Positions 1-10,483 are shown, numbered from the stretch's first letter. The stretch is 57,049 nt of DNA from an uncultured Faecalibacterium sp. (GCA_904394215.1 CAJFNF010000009.1:1-57049), one strand, 5' to 3'. Numbers and translations: made by a program. The notes: a model not told the origin generated them from the sequence alone.

Positions 1-36
1 GCAGGAGTGGCTCCGCTAACGCTCCGCCACTCCTGC
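1..36. repeat. Perfect 11-bp inverted repeat at the window edge
   Basis: Eleven bases (GCAGGAGTGGC) are exactly complementary to GCCACTCCTGC, with a 14-base loop. It lies about 90 bases past the pyrG stop on the pyrG strand, so it could terminate pyrG, but the bases that would form the U-tract lie outside the window. The 37-128 stretch holds nothing else recognisable. Confidence 0.5.
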
Positions 37-128
37 TGAATCCTAATATCCTACACTTGGGGCTTTTTTGTACTGTCCGCACAATTTGGACCAGTTCAGG
101 GCGCGGAGGGCTTGCAAGGATTTATGGA

Positions 129-1793
129 TTAGCGGTTGACCTTCTTGTCAGCGGACATATAGGGGTCCATGCTGCTGCGGCCGGCGCTGCAACGGTTGGA
201 CAGGCTGGCGGCAATGAAAGCCTTGAACAGGGGATGAGCGCGGTTGGGACGGCTCTTGAACTCGGGGTGGAACTGGGCGCCCAGGTGGAAGGGCCGGCCC
301 GGCAGCTCCACCGTCTCCACCAGATGCCCGTCGGGGCTGGTGCCCGAGATCACCAGGCCTGCGGCCTCCATCTCGGCACGGAAGGCGTTGTTGAACTCGT
401 AGCGGTGGCGGTGACGTTCCCAGATCAGGTCCTCGCCGTAGCACTCGGCCATCTTGGTGCCGGGCTTCACCTTGCAGGGATACTTGCCCAGACGCATGGT
501 GCCGCCCTTGGGGATGTTGCCCTGCTGGTCGGCCATCAGGTCGATGACGTTGTGGGCGCCCTCGGGGGTGAACTCGCTGGAGTTGGCGTCGGCATAGCCC
601 AGCACGCCCCGGGCAAACTCGATCACCATGATCTGCATGCCCAGGCAGATGCCGAAGTAGGGCACGTCGTGCTCACGGGCGTAGCGGGCAGCTGCCACCA
701 TGCCCTCGATGCCCCGGTCGCCGAAGCCGCCGGGGACAATGATGCCGTCCACGTCCGAGAAGGCGGCGGCGCAGTCCTCGTCGGTGCGCAGCTCTTCGCT
801 GTCCACCCACTTGATCTCCACCTGGCTGTCGTTCTCAAAGCCGGCGTGGTACAGGCTCTCCATCACCGACAGGTAGGCGTCGTGCAGCTTGACGTACTTG
901 CCCACCAGGGCGATGGTGCAGGTGCGGGACCGGGATGCGATCCGGGACACCACGTTCTTCCACTCGGTCAGGTCGGCGGCGGGCACGTCCAGGTTCAGCT
1001 TGTCCACCACCACGTCGTCCAGGCCGTTGGAATGGAGCATCAGGGGGCACTGGTACAGGCTGGGCATGGTCAGGTTCTCAATGACGCACTCGGGCTTGAC
1101 GTTGCAGAAGGTGCTGATCTTGCGGCGGATGTCGCTGCCCACGCTGCCGTCGGCCCGCAGGATGATGATGTCGGGGGAGATGCCCATGCCCTGCAGCTCC
1201 TTCACAGAGTGCTGGGCCGGCTTGGACTTGTACTCGTTGGAGCCCGAAATGTAGGGCACCAGAACCACGTGGATGTAGCAGCAGTTCTCGTGGCCCTGCT
1301 CGATGCCCACCTGGCGGATGGCCTCCAGGAAGGGCTGGCTCTCGATGTCGCCGGTGGTGCCGCCGATCTCGGTAATGACCACGTCGGCCTCAGTGGAGGA
1401 GGCCAGGTTGTAGATGTAGCTCTTGATCTCGTTGGTGATGTGGGGGATGATCTGCACCGTCTGGCCCAGGTAGGCGCCCTGGCGCTCCTTGTTCAGCACA
1501 TTCCAATAGACCTTGCCGGTGGTCAGGTTGGAGTACTTGTTCAGGTTTTCGTCGATGAAGCGCTCGTAGTGGCCCAGGTCCAGGTCGGTCTCGGTGCCGT
1601 CGTCGGTGACGAACACTTCACCGTGCTGCAGGGGGCTCATGGTGCCGGGGTCTACGTTCACATAGGGGTCCAGCTTCTGGCTGGCCACCTTGAGGCCGCG
1701 GCACTTGAGCAGGCGGCCCAGGGAAGCAGCAGTGATCCCCTTGCCCAGGCCGGAGACCACGCCGCCGGTCACGAAGATGTATTTCGTCGCCAT
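129..1793 (-). CDS. pyrG: CTP synthase (glutamine-hydrolysing)
   Basis: Makes CTP from UTP, ATP and glutamine in the cytoplasm, the last step of de novo pyrimidine nucleotide synthesis. The 554-residue length is normal. The amidoligase domain (about 1-270) opens with the nucleotide loop [10 protein letters not shown] at 10-19. The class I glutamine amidotransferase domain (about 295-535) shows GGFGDRG, the nucleophile Cys383 in YFGICLGMQ, and His509/Glu511 in FHPEF. The ATG is preceded by GGAGG. It has its own promoter inside the 3' end of the upstream ANTAR gene, so it is probably a separate transcription unit in the same direction. As a glutamine consumer it sits naturally next to the glutamine synthetase genes. 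Identification is secure. Confidence 0.98.
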   Translation of the reverse strand: MATKYIFVTGGVVSGLGKGITAASLGRLLKCRGLKVASQKLDPYVNVDPGTMSPLQHGEVFVTDDGTETDLDLGHYERFIDENLNKYSNLTTGKVYWNVLNKERQGAYLGQTVQIIPHITNEIKSYIYNLASSTEADVVITEIGGTTGDIESQPFLEAIRQVGIEQGHENCCYIHVVLVPYISGSNEYKSKPAQHSVKELQGMGISPDIIILRADGSVGSDIRRKISTFCNVKPECVIENLTMPSLYQCPLMLHSNGLDDVVVDKLNLDVPAADLTEWKNVVSRIASRSRTCTIALVGKYVKLHDAYLSVMESLYHAGFENDSQVEIKWVDSEELRTDEDCAAAFSDVDGIIVPGGFGDRGIEGMVAAARYAREHDVPYFGICLGMQIMVIEFARGVLGYADANSSEFTPEGAHNVIDLMADQQGNIPKGGTMRLGKYPCKVKPGTKMAECYGEDLIWERHRHRYEFNNAFRAEMEAAGLVISGTSPDGHLVETVELPGRPFHLGAQFHPEFKSRPNRAHPLFKAFIAASLSNRCSAGRSSMDPYMSADKKVNR

Positions 1794-1851
1794 AATTTCG
1801 GTTCCTCCATCTGATTCCGGCCCACGCCGGAAAATCCATAAACAACACAGA

Positions 1852-1877
1852 AGGTGTGCGGGAAACCCCGCGCACCT
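1852..1877 (-). terminator. Hairpin between the ANTAR gene and pyrG
   Basis: On the minus strand AGGTGCGCGGG pairs with CCCGCACACCT (one mismatch), followed by a T-rich run (TCTGTGTTGTTT). It lies downstream of the ANTAR stop and inside the pyrG leader, so it could end the gln transcript or attenuate pyrG. The GGGC start typical of Bacillus pyrG reiterative control is not seen. Confidence 0.5.
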
Positions 1878-1901
1878 TTGTTACAGAATCATACAGTTCT
1901 T

Positions 1902-1931
1902 ATTATACACTATCACCGGCATCAGAATCAA
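1902..1931 (-). promoter_or_regulatory. pyrG promoter
   Basis: TTGATT, an 18-base spacer and TATAAT on the minus strand, overlapping the stop region of the ANTAR gene, about 110 bases upstream of the pyrG ATG. Confidence 0.7.
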
Positions 1932-2490
1932 GAGTATCTATGATCTCCTGGGCAACTTCTCCCCGGTCCCGGCGGGAATCCATGGCCTCTTTCTCGATGG
2001 CGCGGTGGGCTTCGGCCTCGGTGAGCCCCTTGTGCTCAATCAGCAGGCACTTGGCCCGGCTGACCAGCCGCACCTGGGCCAGCTTGGCCTGGATGCGGTC
2101 GTTTTCGGCCCGCAGCCGCTGGAGGCGGTGGTTGCTGGCCGCCGCCATGTGGACGGTCTGGAGAAACAGCGCCCCCGAAAAAGGCTTGCTCACCACCAGG
2201 ACCCCCTGGGCGTTCATGGGGCCCATCAGGGAGTCGCAGGCGGCGGCCTTGGCCAGCAGGATCACACCCGCGTCGGTCTGGTCCACGGCGGCCGCACACA
2301 GTTCGTGGCCAAATTCATCCGGCAGCGGCGCATTGACAATGATCAGCTCAAAATCCGCCTCCAGCATCCGGCGCCGGGCTTCGGTGCCGCTGGGGACGAT
2401 GACAGGCCGGGCATAGCCCAGCTCGTTCAGGCGGGCGGACAGATATTCGTTGGAGTTGGCCCCGGCGCTGACAATCATCGCACGTCCCAT
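1903..2490 (-). CDS. ANTAR-domain response regulator, likely nitrogen antiterminator
   Basis: A 195-residue protein with a receiver-like fold (about 1-120, starting MGRAMIVSAGANSNEYLS), a short coiled linker (RLRAENDRIQAKLAQ) and a C-terminal ANTAR helix bundle (about 135-190, with KCLLIEHKGLTEAEAHRAIEKEAM). ANTAR proteins bind paired RNA hairpins and prevent transcription termination. The receiver region lacks an obvious DD...D...K phospho-pocket, so signalling may not use phosphorylation. It follows glnA by 36 bases, as in clostridial glnA-nitR pairs where the ANTAR protein controls nitrogen assimilation. Terminator-like structures lie in the glnN leader and between glnN and glnA. The family is clear; the target is inferred. 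Confidence 0.88.
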   Translation of the reverse strand: MGRAMIVSAGANSNEYLSARLNELGYARPVIVPSGTEARRRMLEADFELIIVNAPLPDEFGHELCAAAVDQTDAGVILLAKAAACDSLMGPMNAQGVLVVSKPFSGALFLQTVHMAAASNHRLQRLRAENDRIQAKLAQVRLVSRAKCLLIEHKGLTEAEAHRAIEKEAMDSRRDRGEVAQEIIDTLDSDAGDSV

Positions 2491-2526
2491 GATACCCTCC
2501 TCTCTTTCATGGGAGCGGTACCCGGG

Positions 2527-3852
2527 TCAGATGGCATAGAAATACCGGGCTCGCTCAAATTCCGCAGGGTCGGCGGCGTCCCGCAGCTCGGCGCAGCGCC
2601 GCAGCTGCTCGGTGAAGTACCGGTCGGCCAGGCCCTTGGGGAGGTATTCGGCCAGAAATTCGCTCTGGCGGGCGGTCTCCACCGCCTCCTCCAGGGTAGA
2701 GGGGAGCATCTCCAGCCCCTGGGCCGCAGCCTGGTCGGGGGTCAGCTCAAAAAGGTTCTGGTTCACCGGCGGGCAGAGGGCCATCCGCTTCTTGATGCCG
2801 TCCATGCCGGCAGCCAGCACCAGGCCAAAGGCCAGGTAGGGGTTGCAGGCGGGGTCGGGGCTGCGCAGCTCCATCCGGCAGTTGTCCCCGTGGACGGCGG
2901 GGATCCGCACCAGCTGGCTGCGGTTCTGGCGGCTCCAGCTCACATACCGGGGGGCTTCGTCGCAGCCAAACCGCAGGTAGCTGTTGGGCAGGGGGTTGGT
3001 GAAGGCGGTGAGCTCCCGGCTGTGGGTCAGGATGCCCGCCATAAAGCTGCCCGCCACGCTGTCGGGGGCGATGTCCCCCTCAAACAGGTTCTTCCGGTCC
3101 ATGTACAGGGACAGGTTGATGTGCAGGCCGCTGCCCGCCTGGCCCGCCATGGGCTTGGGCAGGAAGCTGGCGTGGATGCCGCTGCGGCCCGCCACCGCCC
3201 GGGTGATCTGCTTGAACATCATCACGTTGTCGGCGGTCTTGAGGGGGGCGGCGTGGTGGAAGTCGATCTCGTTCTGGCCGTTGCCGCTCTCGTGGTGGCT
3301 GTGCTGGGGGGCCAGGCCCATCTGTTCCATGGTCAGGCAGATGTCCCGCCGCAGGTTCTCGGCGGCGTCCATGGGGTAGACGTCAAAGTAGCCGCCCCGG
3401 TCGATGGGCACCCGCACCGGCTGGCCCCGGTCGTCGGTCTCGAACAGGTAGAACTCGCACTCGGCGCCCACGTTGCAGACCAGGCCCATCCGCTTGAACT
3501 GCTGGGAGATCTGCCGCAAAAAGCCGCGGCAGTTGCCCCCGAAGGGCTGGCCGTCGGGCCGCTCGATGTCGCAGAAGAACTGCATCACCCGGCCCTCGGC
3601 GGGGCGCCAGGGAAGGATGGCGATGGTGGCCAGGTCGGGCCGGAGCACCAGGTCGCTCTCCTCCACGTGCATGAACCCGGGAACCGCGCTGCCGTCAAAG
3701 CAGACCCCTTCGTCCAGGGCCTTGGGCAGATCGCTGGCCAGAACGGCGATGTTTTTCTGGGTGCCGAAGATATCGGTAAAGGCAAAGCGGACAAATTTGA
3801 CATTGTTGTCCTCGACAAAGTCCAGGACATCCTGCCGCGTTGTATAGTTCAT
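2527..3852 (-). CDS. glnA: Glutamine synthetase, type I
   Basis: Condenses ammonium and glutamate to glutamine using ATP. The 441 residues match GSI-alpha length. The beta-grasp domain comes first (FTDIFGTQKN), then the metal and substrate motifs GAECEFYLF, ESGNGQNEIDFHHA, AGQAGSGLHINLSL, PNSYLRF and NRSQLVRIP. The C-terminus (ERARYFYAI) lacks the adenylylation-site tyrosine context of GSI-beta. A GGGAGG sequence precedes the ATG. It sits 256 bases downstream of glnN on the same strand and 36 bases before the ANTAR gene, forming a nitrogen block. Having both GSI and GSIII is common in gut clostridia. Confidence 0.97.
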   Translation of the reverse strand: MNYTTRQDVLDFVEDNNVKFVRFAFTDIFGTQKNIAVLASDLPKALDEGVCFDGSAVPGFMHVEESDLVLRPDLATIAILPWRPAEGRVMQFFCDIERPDGQPFGGNCRGFLRQISQQFKRMGLVCNVGAECEFYLFETDDRGQPVRVPIDRGGYFDVYPMDAAENLRRDICLTMEQMGLAPQHSHHESGNGQNEIDFHHAAPLKTADNVMMFKQITRAVAGRSGIHASFLPKPMAGQAGSGLHINLSLYMDRKNLFEGDIAPDSVAGSFMAGILTHSRELTAFTNPLPNSYLRFGCDEAPRYVSWSRQNRSQLVRIPAVHGDNCRMELRSPDPACNPYLAFGLVLAAGMDGIKKRMALCPPVNQNLFELTPDQAAAQGLEMLPSTLEEAVETARQSEFLAEYLPKGLADRYFTEQLRRCAELRDAADPAEFERARYFYAI

Positions 3853-3905
3853 AGCAAACCTCCCAACGAATGGTGGACGGAATCTTCCGATGGGCCTCTG
3901 GGCCC

Positions 3906-3961
3906 AAAAAGGCCTGAAGGCCTGCCCCCGCCCGGAAGGGCAGAAAGCAGGTCTTCAGGCC
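3906..3961 (-). terminator. Intrinsic terminator between glnN and glnA
   Basis: On the minus strand GGCCTGAAGACCTGC pairs with GCAGGCCTTCAGGCC (one mismatch), followed by TTTTT. It is about 55 bases upstream of glnA. It either ends glnN transcripts or acts as a leader terminator that the ANTAR protein could relieve. No clear glnA promoter is visible between it and the upstream hairpin. Confidence 0.75.
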
Positions 3962-4028
3962 GGTGTAAAAATAGGAAAAGGGAAATGGCGTTTTTAAGGG
4001 TGCCCGGCCTGCCGGGAAAAAGGGAATC

Positions 4029-4054
4029 AAGCGCCCCGGTTGCTGCAGGCGCTT
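4029..4054 (-). terminator. Hairpin downstream of glnN
   Basis: AAGCGCC pairs with GGGCGCTT, followed by GATTCCCTTTTTC on the minus strand, 55 bases after the glnN stop. It is a plausible weak terminator. Confidence 0.5.
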
Positions 4055-4108
4055 ACCCGGCCGCCGCAGGGGGCTGGGAGAAGGAACCGGACACGGAAAA
4101 ACGGGAAC

Positions 4109-6202
<2,094 letters not shown>

Positions 6203-6266
6203 AAATCCTACTCCTTAACTTAACAGTGTATCCTCACCGCACCGGCGGGGGGCCGCAAACACAAAA

Positions 6267-6298
6267 GGCGCTGCGAGTCGGAGGTGACTCACAGCGCC
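6267..6298 (-). terminator. Leader terminator/attenuator of glnN
   Basis: A 13-bp stem with one mismatch (GGCGCTGTGAGTC with GACTCGCAGCGCC), a six-base loop ACCTCC, then TTTTGTGTTT. It lies between the glnN promoter and its ribosome binding site. The loop starts with A, as in ANTAR target loops, but its fourth base is not G. The loop could also pair with the GGAG of the glnN ribosome binding site. Confidence 0.7.
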
Positions 6299-6316
6299 CA
6301 TGCTGCTTATGGGAAA

Positions 6317-6345
6317 ATTATACCCAGACGCCGGCCGAAACGCAA
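6317..6345 (-). promoter_or_regulatory. glnN promoter
   Basis: TTGCGT, 17 bases, TATAAT on the minus strand. The predicted start site is about 110 bases upstream of the glnN ATG. Confidence 0.72.
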
Positions 6346-6366
6346 TAGACAAAACGCACGATTTTC

Positions 6367-6416
6367 GCCGGGGCATGGGCTGGGATTTTCGGTCAAAGGC
6401 GCTGAAATGCCCCGGC
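6367..6416. repeat. 10-bp inverted repeat after the rhomboid gene
   Basis: GCCGGGGCAT and ATGCCCCGGC form a perfect stem around a 30-base loop, just after the rhomboid stop. It lacks an immediate U-tract, so a terminator role is uncertain. Confidence 0.4.
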
Positions 6417-6449
6417 AAACCTCCAAAACGGGGCGGATAAGTGTGACTT

Positions 6450-7049
6450 TTATTCCTTGCGGCGGTGGCGGCGGGGCCGGGCATAGGCAGTGTAAAAGCC
6501 AAAGACGGTGCCGCAGATGCCCCCCACAATGTGCATGAAGTTGGCCACGTTGTCCCGGACGAACAGGATGGCGTAGATCTGGTCCCCCAGGTAGAGGGCC
6601 GCCACCAGCAGCATAGTCACCGGGATGCCGCCGCTGCCCCCCGACAAGGAGGCCAGCATGATCAGCATAAAGACGATGCCCGAGGCCCCCAGCAGGGCCA
6701 CCCCGGGGAACAGCAAACACTGGAGCACCCCCGACACAAAGGCGGTGATGACGATGGCCTTCAGCAGGGGGACGCTGCCGTACTTTTCCTCCATGGGAGG
6801 GCCCACCACCAGGAAAAGCAGCATGTTGTTCAAAAAGTGGCCCAGGTCGGCGTGGCCCAGCACATGGCCGAACAGCCGGAAATAGGCCAGGGGGTCCTTC
6901 CAGCTGGAACGGTAGACGCAGAACAGGTGAGTGGTGGTCCAGCCGCCGGTGGCCCTGTCCAGGGCCAGCACCCCCAGGGACAGCAAAAAGAAGGTGAGGA
7001 TCACAGGGGCGTTGTACTGAAAGCTCAGACTGAGTTTGGCTCGTTTCGT
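6450..7049 (-). CDS. Rhomboid-family intramembrane serine protease (apparent ACG start)
   Basis: A polytopic membrane protein of about 199 residues with the rhomboid signature: GHADLGHFLNNMLLFLVVG in the second transmembrane region, the catalytic Ser in GASGIVFM (about residue 124) and the catalytic His in NFMHIVGG (about 173). Rhomboids cleave within the membrane; the substrate here cannot be told. A ribosome binding site (AAAGGAG) is followed after nine bases not by ATG but by ACG AAA CGA, exactly where a start of the form M-K-R-A-K would be expected. No ATG, GTG or TTG lies at a suitable distance downstream, and the in-frame GTG farther upstream overlaps the promoter. Either ACG initiates translation or this is a base change. 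Confidence 0.8.
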   Translation of the reverse strand, partial: TKRAKLSLSFQYNAPVILTFFLLSLGVLALDRATGGWTTTHLFCVYRSSWKDPLAYFRLFGHVLGHADLGHFLNNMLLFLVVGPPMEEKYGSVPLLKAIVITAFVSGVLQCLLFPGVALLGASGIVFMLIMLASLSGGSGGIPVTMLLVAALYLGDQIYAILFVRDNVANFMHIVGGICGTVFGFYTAYARPRRHRRKE

Positions 7050-7101
7050 GGGGCCCAGCTCCTTTCGGCAGAAAATCAGAGAGGGAACGGTGTTTTTCTC
7101 C

Positions 7102-7130
7102 CATTGTATCACGCCCCGCAGGGCAAGTCC
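7102..7130 (-). promoter_or_regulatory. Promoter of the rhomboid gene
   Basis: On the minus strand TGGACT, 17 bases and TACAAT preceded by TGA (extended -10). It leaves a leader of about 45 bases to the AAAGGAG site, which supports a start near 7049. Confidence 0.55.
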
Positions 7131-7192
7131 AGATTCAATCTGACGGCGAGATTCCAGAGGGTATAAATGCGGCAAAATTCGGCGTTTTGCCC

Positions 7193-7222
7193 TTGGACAC
7201 CGGGGGGAATTTGTGCTATAAT
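7193..7222 (+). promoter_or_regulatory. Promoter of the CarD-type gene
   Basis: TTGGAC, an 18-base spacer and TATAAT with a TGC extension just upstream. Confidence 0.75.
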
Positions 7223-7366
7223 ATAAACATACATACGAGCGTTTTGAGCGAGAGAATGGTCCCTGCTGCCGGCCCGGCCCGCCTAAGCCGCACGGCACAG
7301 GGGCTTTTTTCTCCAGCTTGTATAAATAAGTTGTCTGCGGCCCGGCGGGAGAAGGAGGGATGCACC

Positions 7367-7888
7367 ATGTTCCAGAAGGGTGACTATGTCGTGTACGGCA
7401 ATCTCGGCGTCTGCCGGGTGGAAGGGCTGGAAGAGCGCCGCTTTGAAGGCCTGGAGACTGCCCACCCCTACTACCAGCTCAGCCCCATTTACCAGGGCGG
7501 GGTGCTGTATGTCCCGGCGGACAACCCCCGGATCCCCCTGCGGGCGGTGATCTCGGCCGAGGAGGCCAACCGGCTGATCGACGCCATCCCCGCCATGGAC
7601 CCCAAGGCCTTCCACAGCCGCAGCGCCCAGGAGCTGAGCGCCCACTACCAGGAGGCCCTCCAGAGCCACGACTGCGCCCACCTGCTGGAGCTGATCCGGT
7701 CCATCGGCGCCAAGCGGGAATACCTGGCCCGGCAGAAGCGGAAGTGCGGCCGGGTGGACGAGCACTTTATGAAGTGCGCCAAGGACAGCATCAACGGGGA
7801 ATTTGCGGTGGCCCTGGGGATTTCCCGGGAGGAGGTGCCGGGCTATATTTCCCGGCGAATCGCGGCCCATTCCCCGGCCCAGAGCTGA
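7367..7888 (+). CDS. CarD/CdnL-family transcriptional regulator
   Basis: A 173-residue protein starting MFQKGDYVVYGNLGVCRVEG, the Tudor-like RNA-polymerase-interacting module of CarD and TRCF, followed by a helical domain (about 80-165). Family members bind the RNA polymerase beta subunit and stabilise open complexes at promoters. The AGGAGG site just before the ATG at 7367 fixes the start; an in-frame upstream extension would cross the promoter. Of several CarD-like paralogs typical of clostridia, this one has a divergent C-terminal half, so which promoters it acts on is unknown. It stands alone, with its own promoter and terminator. Confidence 0.88.
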   Translation: MFQKGDYVVYGNLGVCRVEGLEERRFEGLETAHPYYQLSPIYQGGVLYVPADNPRIPLRAVISAEEANRLIDAIPAMDPKAFHSRSAQELSAHYQEALQSHDCAHLLELIRSIGAKREYLARQKRKCGRVDEHFMKCAKDSINGEFAVALGISREEVPGYISRRIAAHSPAQS

Positions 7889-7892
7889 ACAA

Positions 7893-7930
7893 AGCAAAAC
7901 CCGCCGCAGCAGCGGCGGGCTTTTGTTTTA
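7893..7930 (+). terminator. Terminator of the CarD-type gene
   Basis: CCCGCCGC pairs with GCGGCGGG around a four-base loop, followed by CTTTTGTTTT. Confidence 0.85.
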
Positions 7931-8061
7931 GAGCAATCCCGGAAAAAGTCAACCATTCCTGCAAACGCTGGACCCGGGTGACATCCGTTCCTTAAGTTTC
8001 AGATCCGGGAAAGTCCCTGTCTTTTCATCTGAATGCCCGCCCACCCGCCCTTTTTCGGAAC

Positions 8062-8078
8062 CTGGGGCTCCGCCCCAG
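8062..8078. repeat. CTGGGGC/GCCCCAG hairpin
   Basis: A 7-bp perfect stem with loop TCC, 50 bases after the flavoprotein stop on its strand. It is probably a transcript-end structure. The 7931-8127 interval holds nothing else recognisable. Confidence 0.4.
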
Positions 8079-8127
8079 ACCCCATTCCGGGTGTATGGCA
8101 GGCTTCACGCTATTTCATAGGATTGCT

Positions 8128-8616
8128 TTAGGTGCCGGGCACCAGGCGCTTGTTCTGCTTGCCGGTGAGATGGGTCACATCCAGCTCCAAAATGGAGACT
8201 TCCTTCAGATACTGGCGGATTTCGGCCTCCATGGATGCCTCGGTTTCGCCGGGGCAGTACTTGCGGCACAGCAGCCGGAGAATCTCCGTCTGCCGGGCCG
8301 GGTCGGTGATTTCCCGGATGGAGCCCCGGGCAATGACGCTGCGGTAATAGGTGGTGTACTCGGCGGGGACGATCTTGTCCTGGCCGATGACGCAGAAGGA
8401 GGCTTTGGGGTTGGACCGGATCAGGTCCAGCTTGTAGCCGGCTTTGGCGCAGTGGAACCAGATTTTCCCCTCGCTGTACAGGTAGCTCAGGGGCACCGAA
8501 TAGGGAAAGCCCTCGGCGTCGGCCAGGGCCAGCACCCCCGAGGTGCCGGCGGCCAGAATGGATGTGCAGTCGGCTTCAGACAGAGCCTGGCGGCTGCGGC
8601 GCATGGCAGGAACCAT
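8128..8616 (-). CDS. Pyridoxamine 5'-phosphate oxidase-related flavin-binding protein
   Basis: A split-barrel FMN-binding protein (about 162 residues) of the NimA-like/PPOx group: MRRSRQALSEADCTSIL, then GVLALADAEGFPYSVPLSYLY, IWFHCAKAGYKLDLIRSNPKASFCVIG and the conserved YRSVIARGSIREI segment. Relatives reduce nitro compounds or bind flavin or haem; the substrate is unknown here. An ATG overlapping the upstream stop exists, but AAAGGAGG lies nine bases before the second ATG (8616), which is preferred. It is the last gene of the MscS-CYTH-PPOx operon. Confidence 0.85.
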   Translation of the reverse strand: MVPAMRRSRQALSEADCTSILAAGTSGVLALADAEGFPYSVPLSYLYSEGKIWFHCAKAGYKLDLIRSNPKASFCVIGQDKIVPAEYTTYYRSVIARGSIREITDPARQTEILRLLCRKYCPGETEASMEAEIRQYLKEVSILELDVTHLTGKQNKRLVPGT

Positions 8617-8636
8617 GGTTTTGTACCTCCTTTGCA

Positions 8637-9125
8637 TTAGCCCCGGGTCCGCTCCCAGTAGGCCCCCATGGACTGGCCCGGCTGGCCGGTGACTTCCTCA
8701 GACAGGTAGCCGGCCAGGCCTGCGGCGGCGGGGTCCCACTGGTTGGCAGCGGGGATGGTGGGGTATTCGATTTCGGCGTACCAGAAGGCCCCCGGCTGAC
8801 CGGCGTCCACGTGGTTGACTTCCAGCATGCAGCCGTCGGGCAGGCGGTAGGTGCGGCGGACCTTTTCAATCAGGGGCCGGCAGATGATTTTCTGTTCCAG
8901 CTCTTCAAAGAGGGCCCGGTCGATGGGCCGCTCGATCTCTTCCCGGGCCAGGCCCCCTGCCGATTTAAAGCAGAGAATCCAGGCGGTGGGCCCGCCGGTT
9001 TTGGCCTCTTCCCGGATGCGGACGGTGGGCCGCACGCTGATGTAGCCCTGCCGCATGGTGAATTCTTCGGCGAGGGGCAGGTCCTCGGGCCAGCCGGTCA
9101 CCATCCATTTGCGTTCAATTTCCAT
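8637..9125 (-). CDS. CYTH-domain protein (triphosphate tunnel metalloenzyme family)
   Basis: A 162-residue protein beginning MEIERKWMV, the CYTH signature (ExExK) that binds metal and triphosphate. Further tunnel residues appear as TVRIREEAK, WILCFKSAGGLAREEIERPI, KVRRTYRL and AFWYAEIEYP. Family members include adenylate cyclase IV, thiamine triphosphatase and inorganic triphosphatase; small bacterial forms are usually triphosphatases, but the activity here is not predictable. AAGGAG precedes the ATG. It lies 18 bases after the MscS gene, so the two are probably co-transcribed. Confidence 0.9.
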   Translation of the reverse strand: MEIERKWMVTGWPEDLPLAEEFTMRQGYISVRPTVRIREEAKTGGPTAWILCFKSAGGLAREEIERPIDRALFEELEQKIICRPLIEKVRRTYRLPDGCMLEVNHVDAGQPGAFWYAEIEYPTIPAANQWDPAAAGLAGYLSEEVTGQPGQSMGAYWERTRG

Positions 9126-9143
9126 CCAAAACTCCTTGCAGAT

Positions 9144-10247
9144 TTATCGGTTGGGGGATGCGGGGGTGTCCTGTTTGACGTACACCGTGGTGGAGGGGAA
9201 GGCGAAGTCCAGGCCGTCCTGGCGGACGATGTCCAGGATGGCCAGGTTCAGGTCGTTCTGCATCCGGTAAAAGACGGTGGTCTCGGCGGTCCGCAGGTAG
9301 GCGGACACCAGCAGGTCAATGCTGGATGCGCCGAAGCCGGTGAGTTCCACCAGCACCGACTCCTCATAGGTGTAAGGGCTGTCGGCCAGCATCTTCCGCA
9401 GGTCGGCCATCAGCTGTTCCAGCTGGGGGCGGGTGGCGCTGTACTCCACCCCCAGGGTGAAGCGGTAGAGGCGTTTTTCCCGCTGGGCGGCGTTGTTGAT
9501 GGTGGAGGCGCAGACGTTGCTGTTGGTCAGGATATACACCGAGTTGTCCAGGGCCCGCACCCGGGTGGAGCGGAAGCTGATGTCCTCCACGGTGCCCTCC
9601 ACGCTGCCCACCACGATCCAGTCCCCGATCTGGAAGGGGCGCTCGATCAAAATCATCACGCCCCCGAACAGGTTGCTGGCGGTGTCCTGGGCGGCCAGGG
9701 AAATGGTGAGGCCTACCAGGCCGGCGCTGGTGATCACCCCGGTGACCGGCAGGCCCAGTTCCTGGATTGCCATCAGGATGCCCAAAATCATCACGACGAC
9801 TTTGTAGACTTTCACCAGCACGTTCTGAAGGGTTTTGCTGGTGCGGATTTCCTCCCGGCTGCCGGCCAGCAGCAGTTCGGTGAGGCGGGACGCCCCGTAC
9901 AATCCCCAGGTCAGCAGCAGGATCATGAGGATCCGGTACAGTTTCAGCAGGAAGGTTTCCATCGGGGCCAGGGCCCAGGGCAGGGAGGCCAGGGCCAGCC
10001 AGGCGCCGGTGGCCAGAGCCATCCAGGGCAGGGGGGCGGCGAAGCTTTCCAGCAGGATGTTCACCGGCTGGGCGGGCCAGTGGAACCGGCACAGCCGGGG
10101 CAGGGCCCAGCCTTTCAGCCAGCGGCGGAGCACCTCGCCGGCGGCCAGCAGCAGCAATGCGCAGACGCACCGGGCGGCAAAGGCCAGCCGGCCTTCCAGC
10201 AGCATGCTGCCCAGGGTGAAGCTCAGGTTTTGGGTTGCAAAGATCAT
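9144..10247 (-). CDS. MscS-family mechanosensitive ion channel
   Basis: A 367-residue membrane protein with about five transmembrane helices (from LAFAARCVCALLLLAAGEVL onward), the pore-lining segment GLVGLTISLAAQDTASNLFGGVMILIERPFQIGDWIVV, and the soluble vestibule with VEDISFRSTRVRALDNSVYILTNSNV. It would open under membrane tension to release solutes during osmotic downshift. It is longer than E. coli MscS, like YnaI/YbdG-type channels with extra N-terminal helices. A GAGGAG site precedes the ATG. First gene of a three-gene operon. Confidence 0.93.
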   Translation of the reverse strand: MIFATQNLSFTLGSMLLEGRLAFAARCVCALLLLAAGEVLRRWLKGWALPRLCRFHWPAQPVNILLESFAAPLPWMALATGAWLALASLPWALAPMETFLLKLYRILMILLLTWGLYGASRLTELLLAGSREEIRTSKTLQNVLVKVYKVVVMILGILMAIQELGLPVTGVITSAGLVGLTISLAAQDTASNLFGGVMILIERPFQIGDWIVVGSVEGTVEDISFRSTRVRALDNSVYILTNSNVCASTINNAAQREKRLYRFTLGVEYSATRPQLEQLMADLRKMLADSPYTYEESVLVELTGFGASSIDLLVSAYLRTAETTVFYRMQNDLNLAILDIVRQDGLDFAFPSTTVYVKQDTPASPNR

Positions 10248-10301
10248 GGCAGTTCTTCTCCTCTGTCATTCCTCCGGCCGAAGGTTCGACCGAATGCATC
10301 T

Positions 10302-10330
10302 ATTTTAGCATACTTTCATGTGAGCCGCAA
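10302..10330 (-). promoter_or_regulatory. Promoter of the MscS operon
   Basis: TTGCGG, 17 bases and TAAAAT with a TGC extension, read on the minus strand. Confidence 0.65.
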
Positions 10331-10483
10331 CGCTCCTGCTTTTTCGCCTACTTTTTCGAGAAAAAGTAGGCAAAAAGCTTTTCAACTTGTACCGGGCAAC
10401 TGCTCCGGCTCAGGTTGCGTCCCGCCGGCGGTTTCGGCCCGTGACTCTTAAGACACGTCTGGGCTGCGCCCGGGTACCCATTT

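Noticed and set aside
57-1814. Long open frame antisense to pyrG (585 codons)
   Set aside because: Composition is dominated by Gly, Ala, Val, His and Gln as expected for the reverse of GC-rich codons; no ribosome binding site and no family resemblance.
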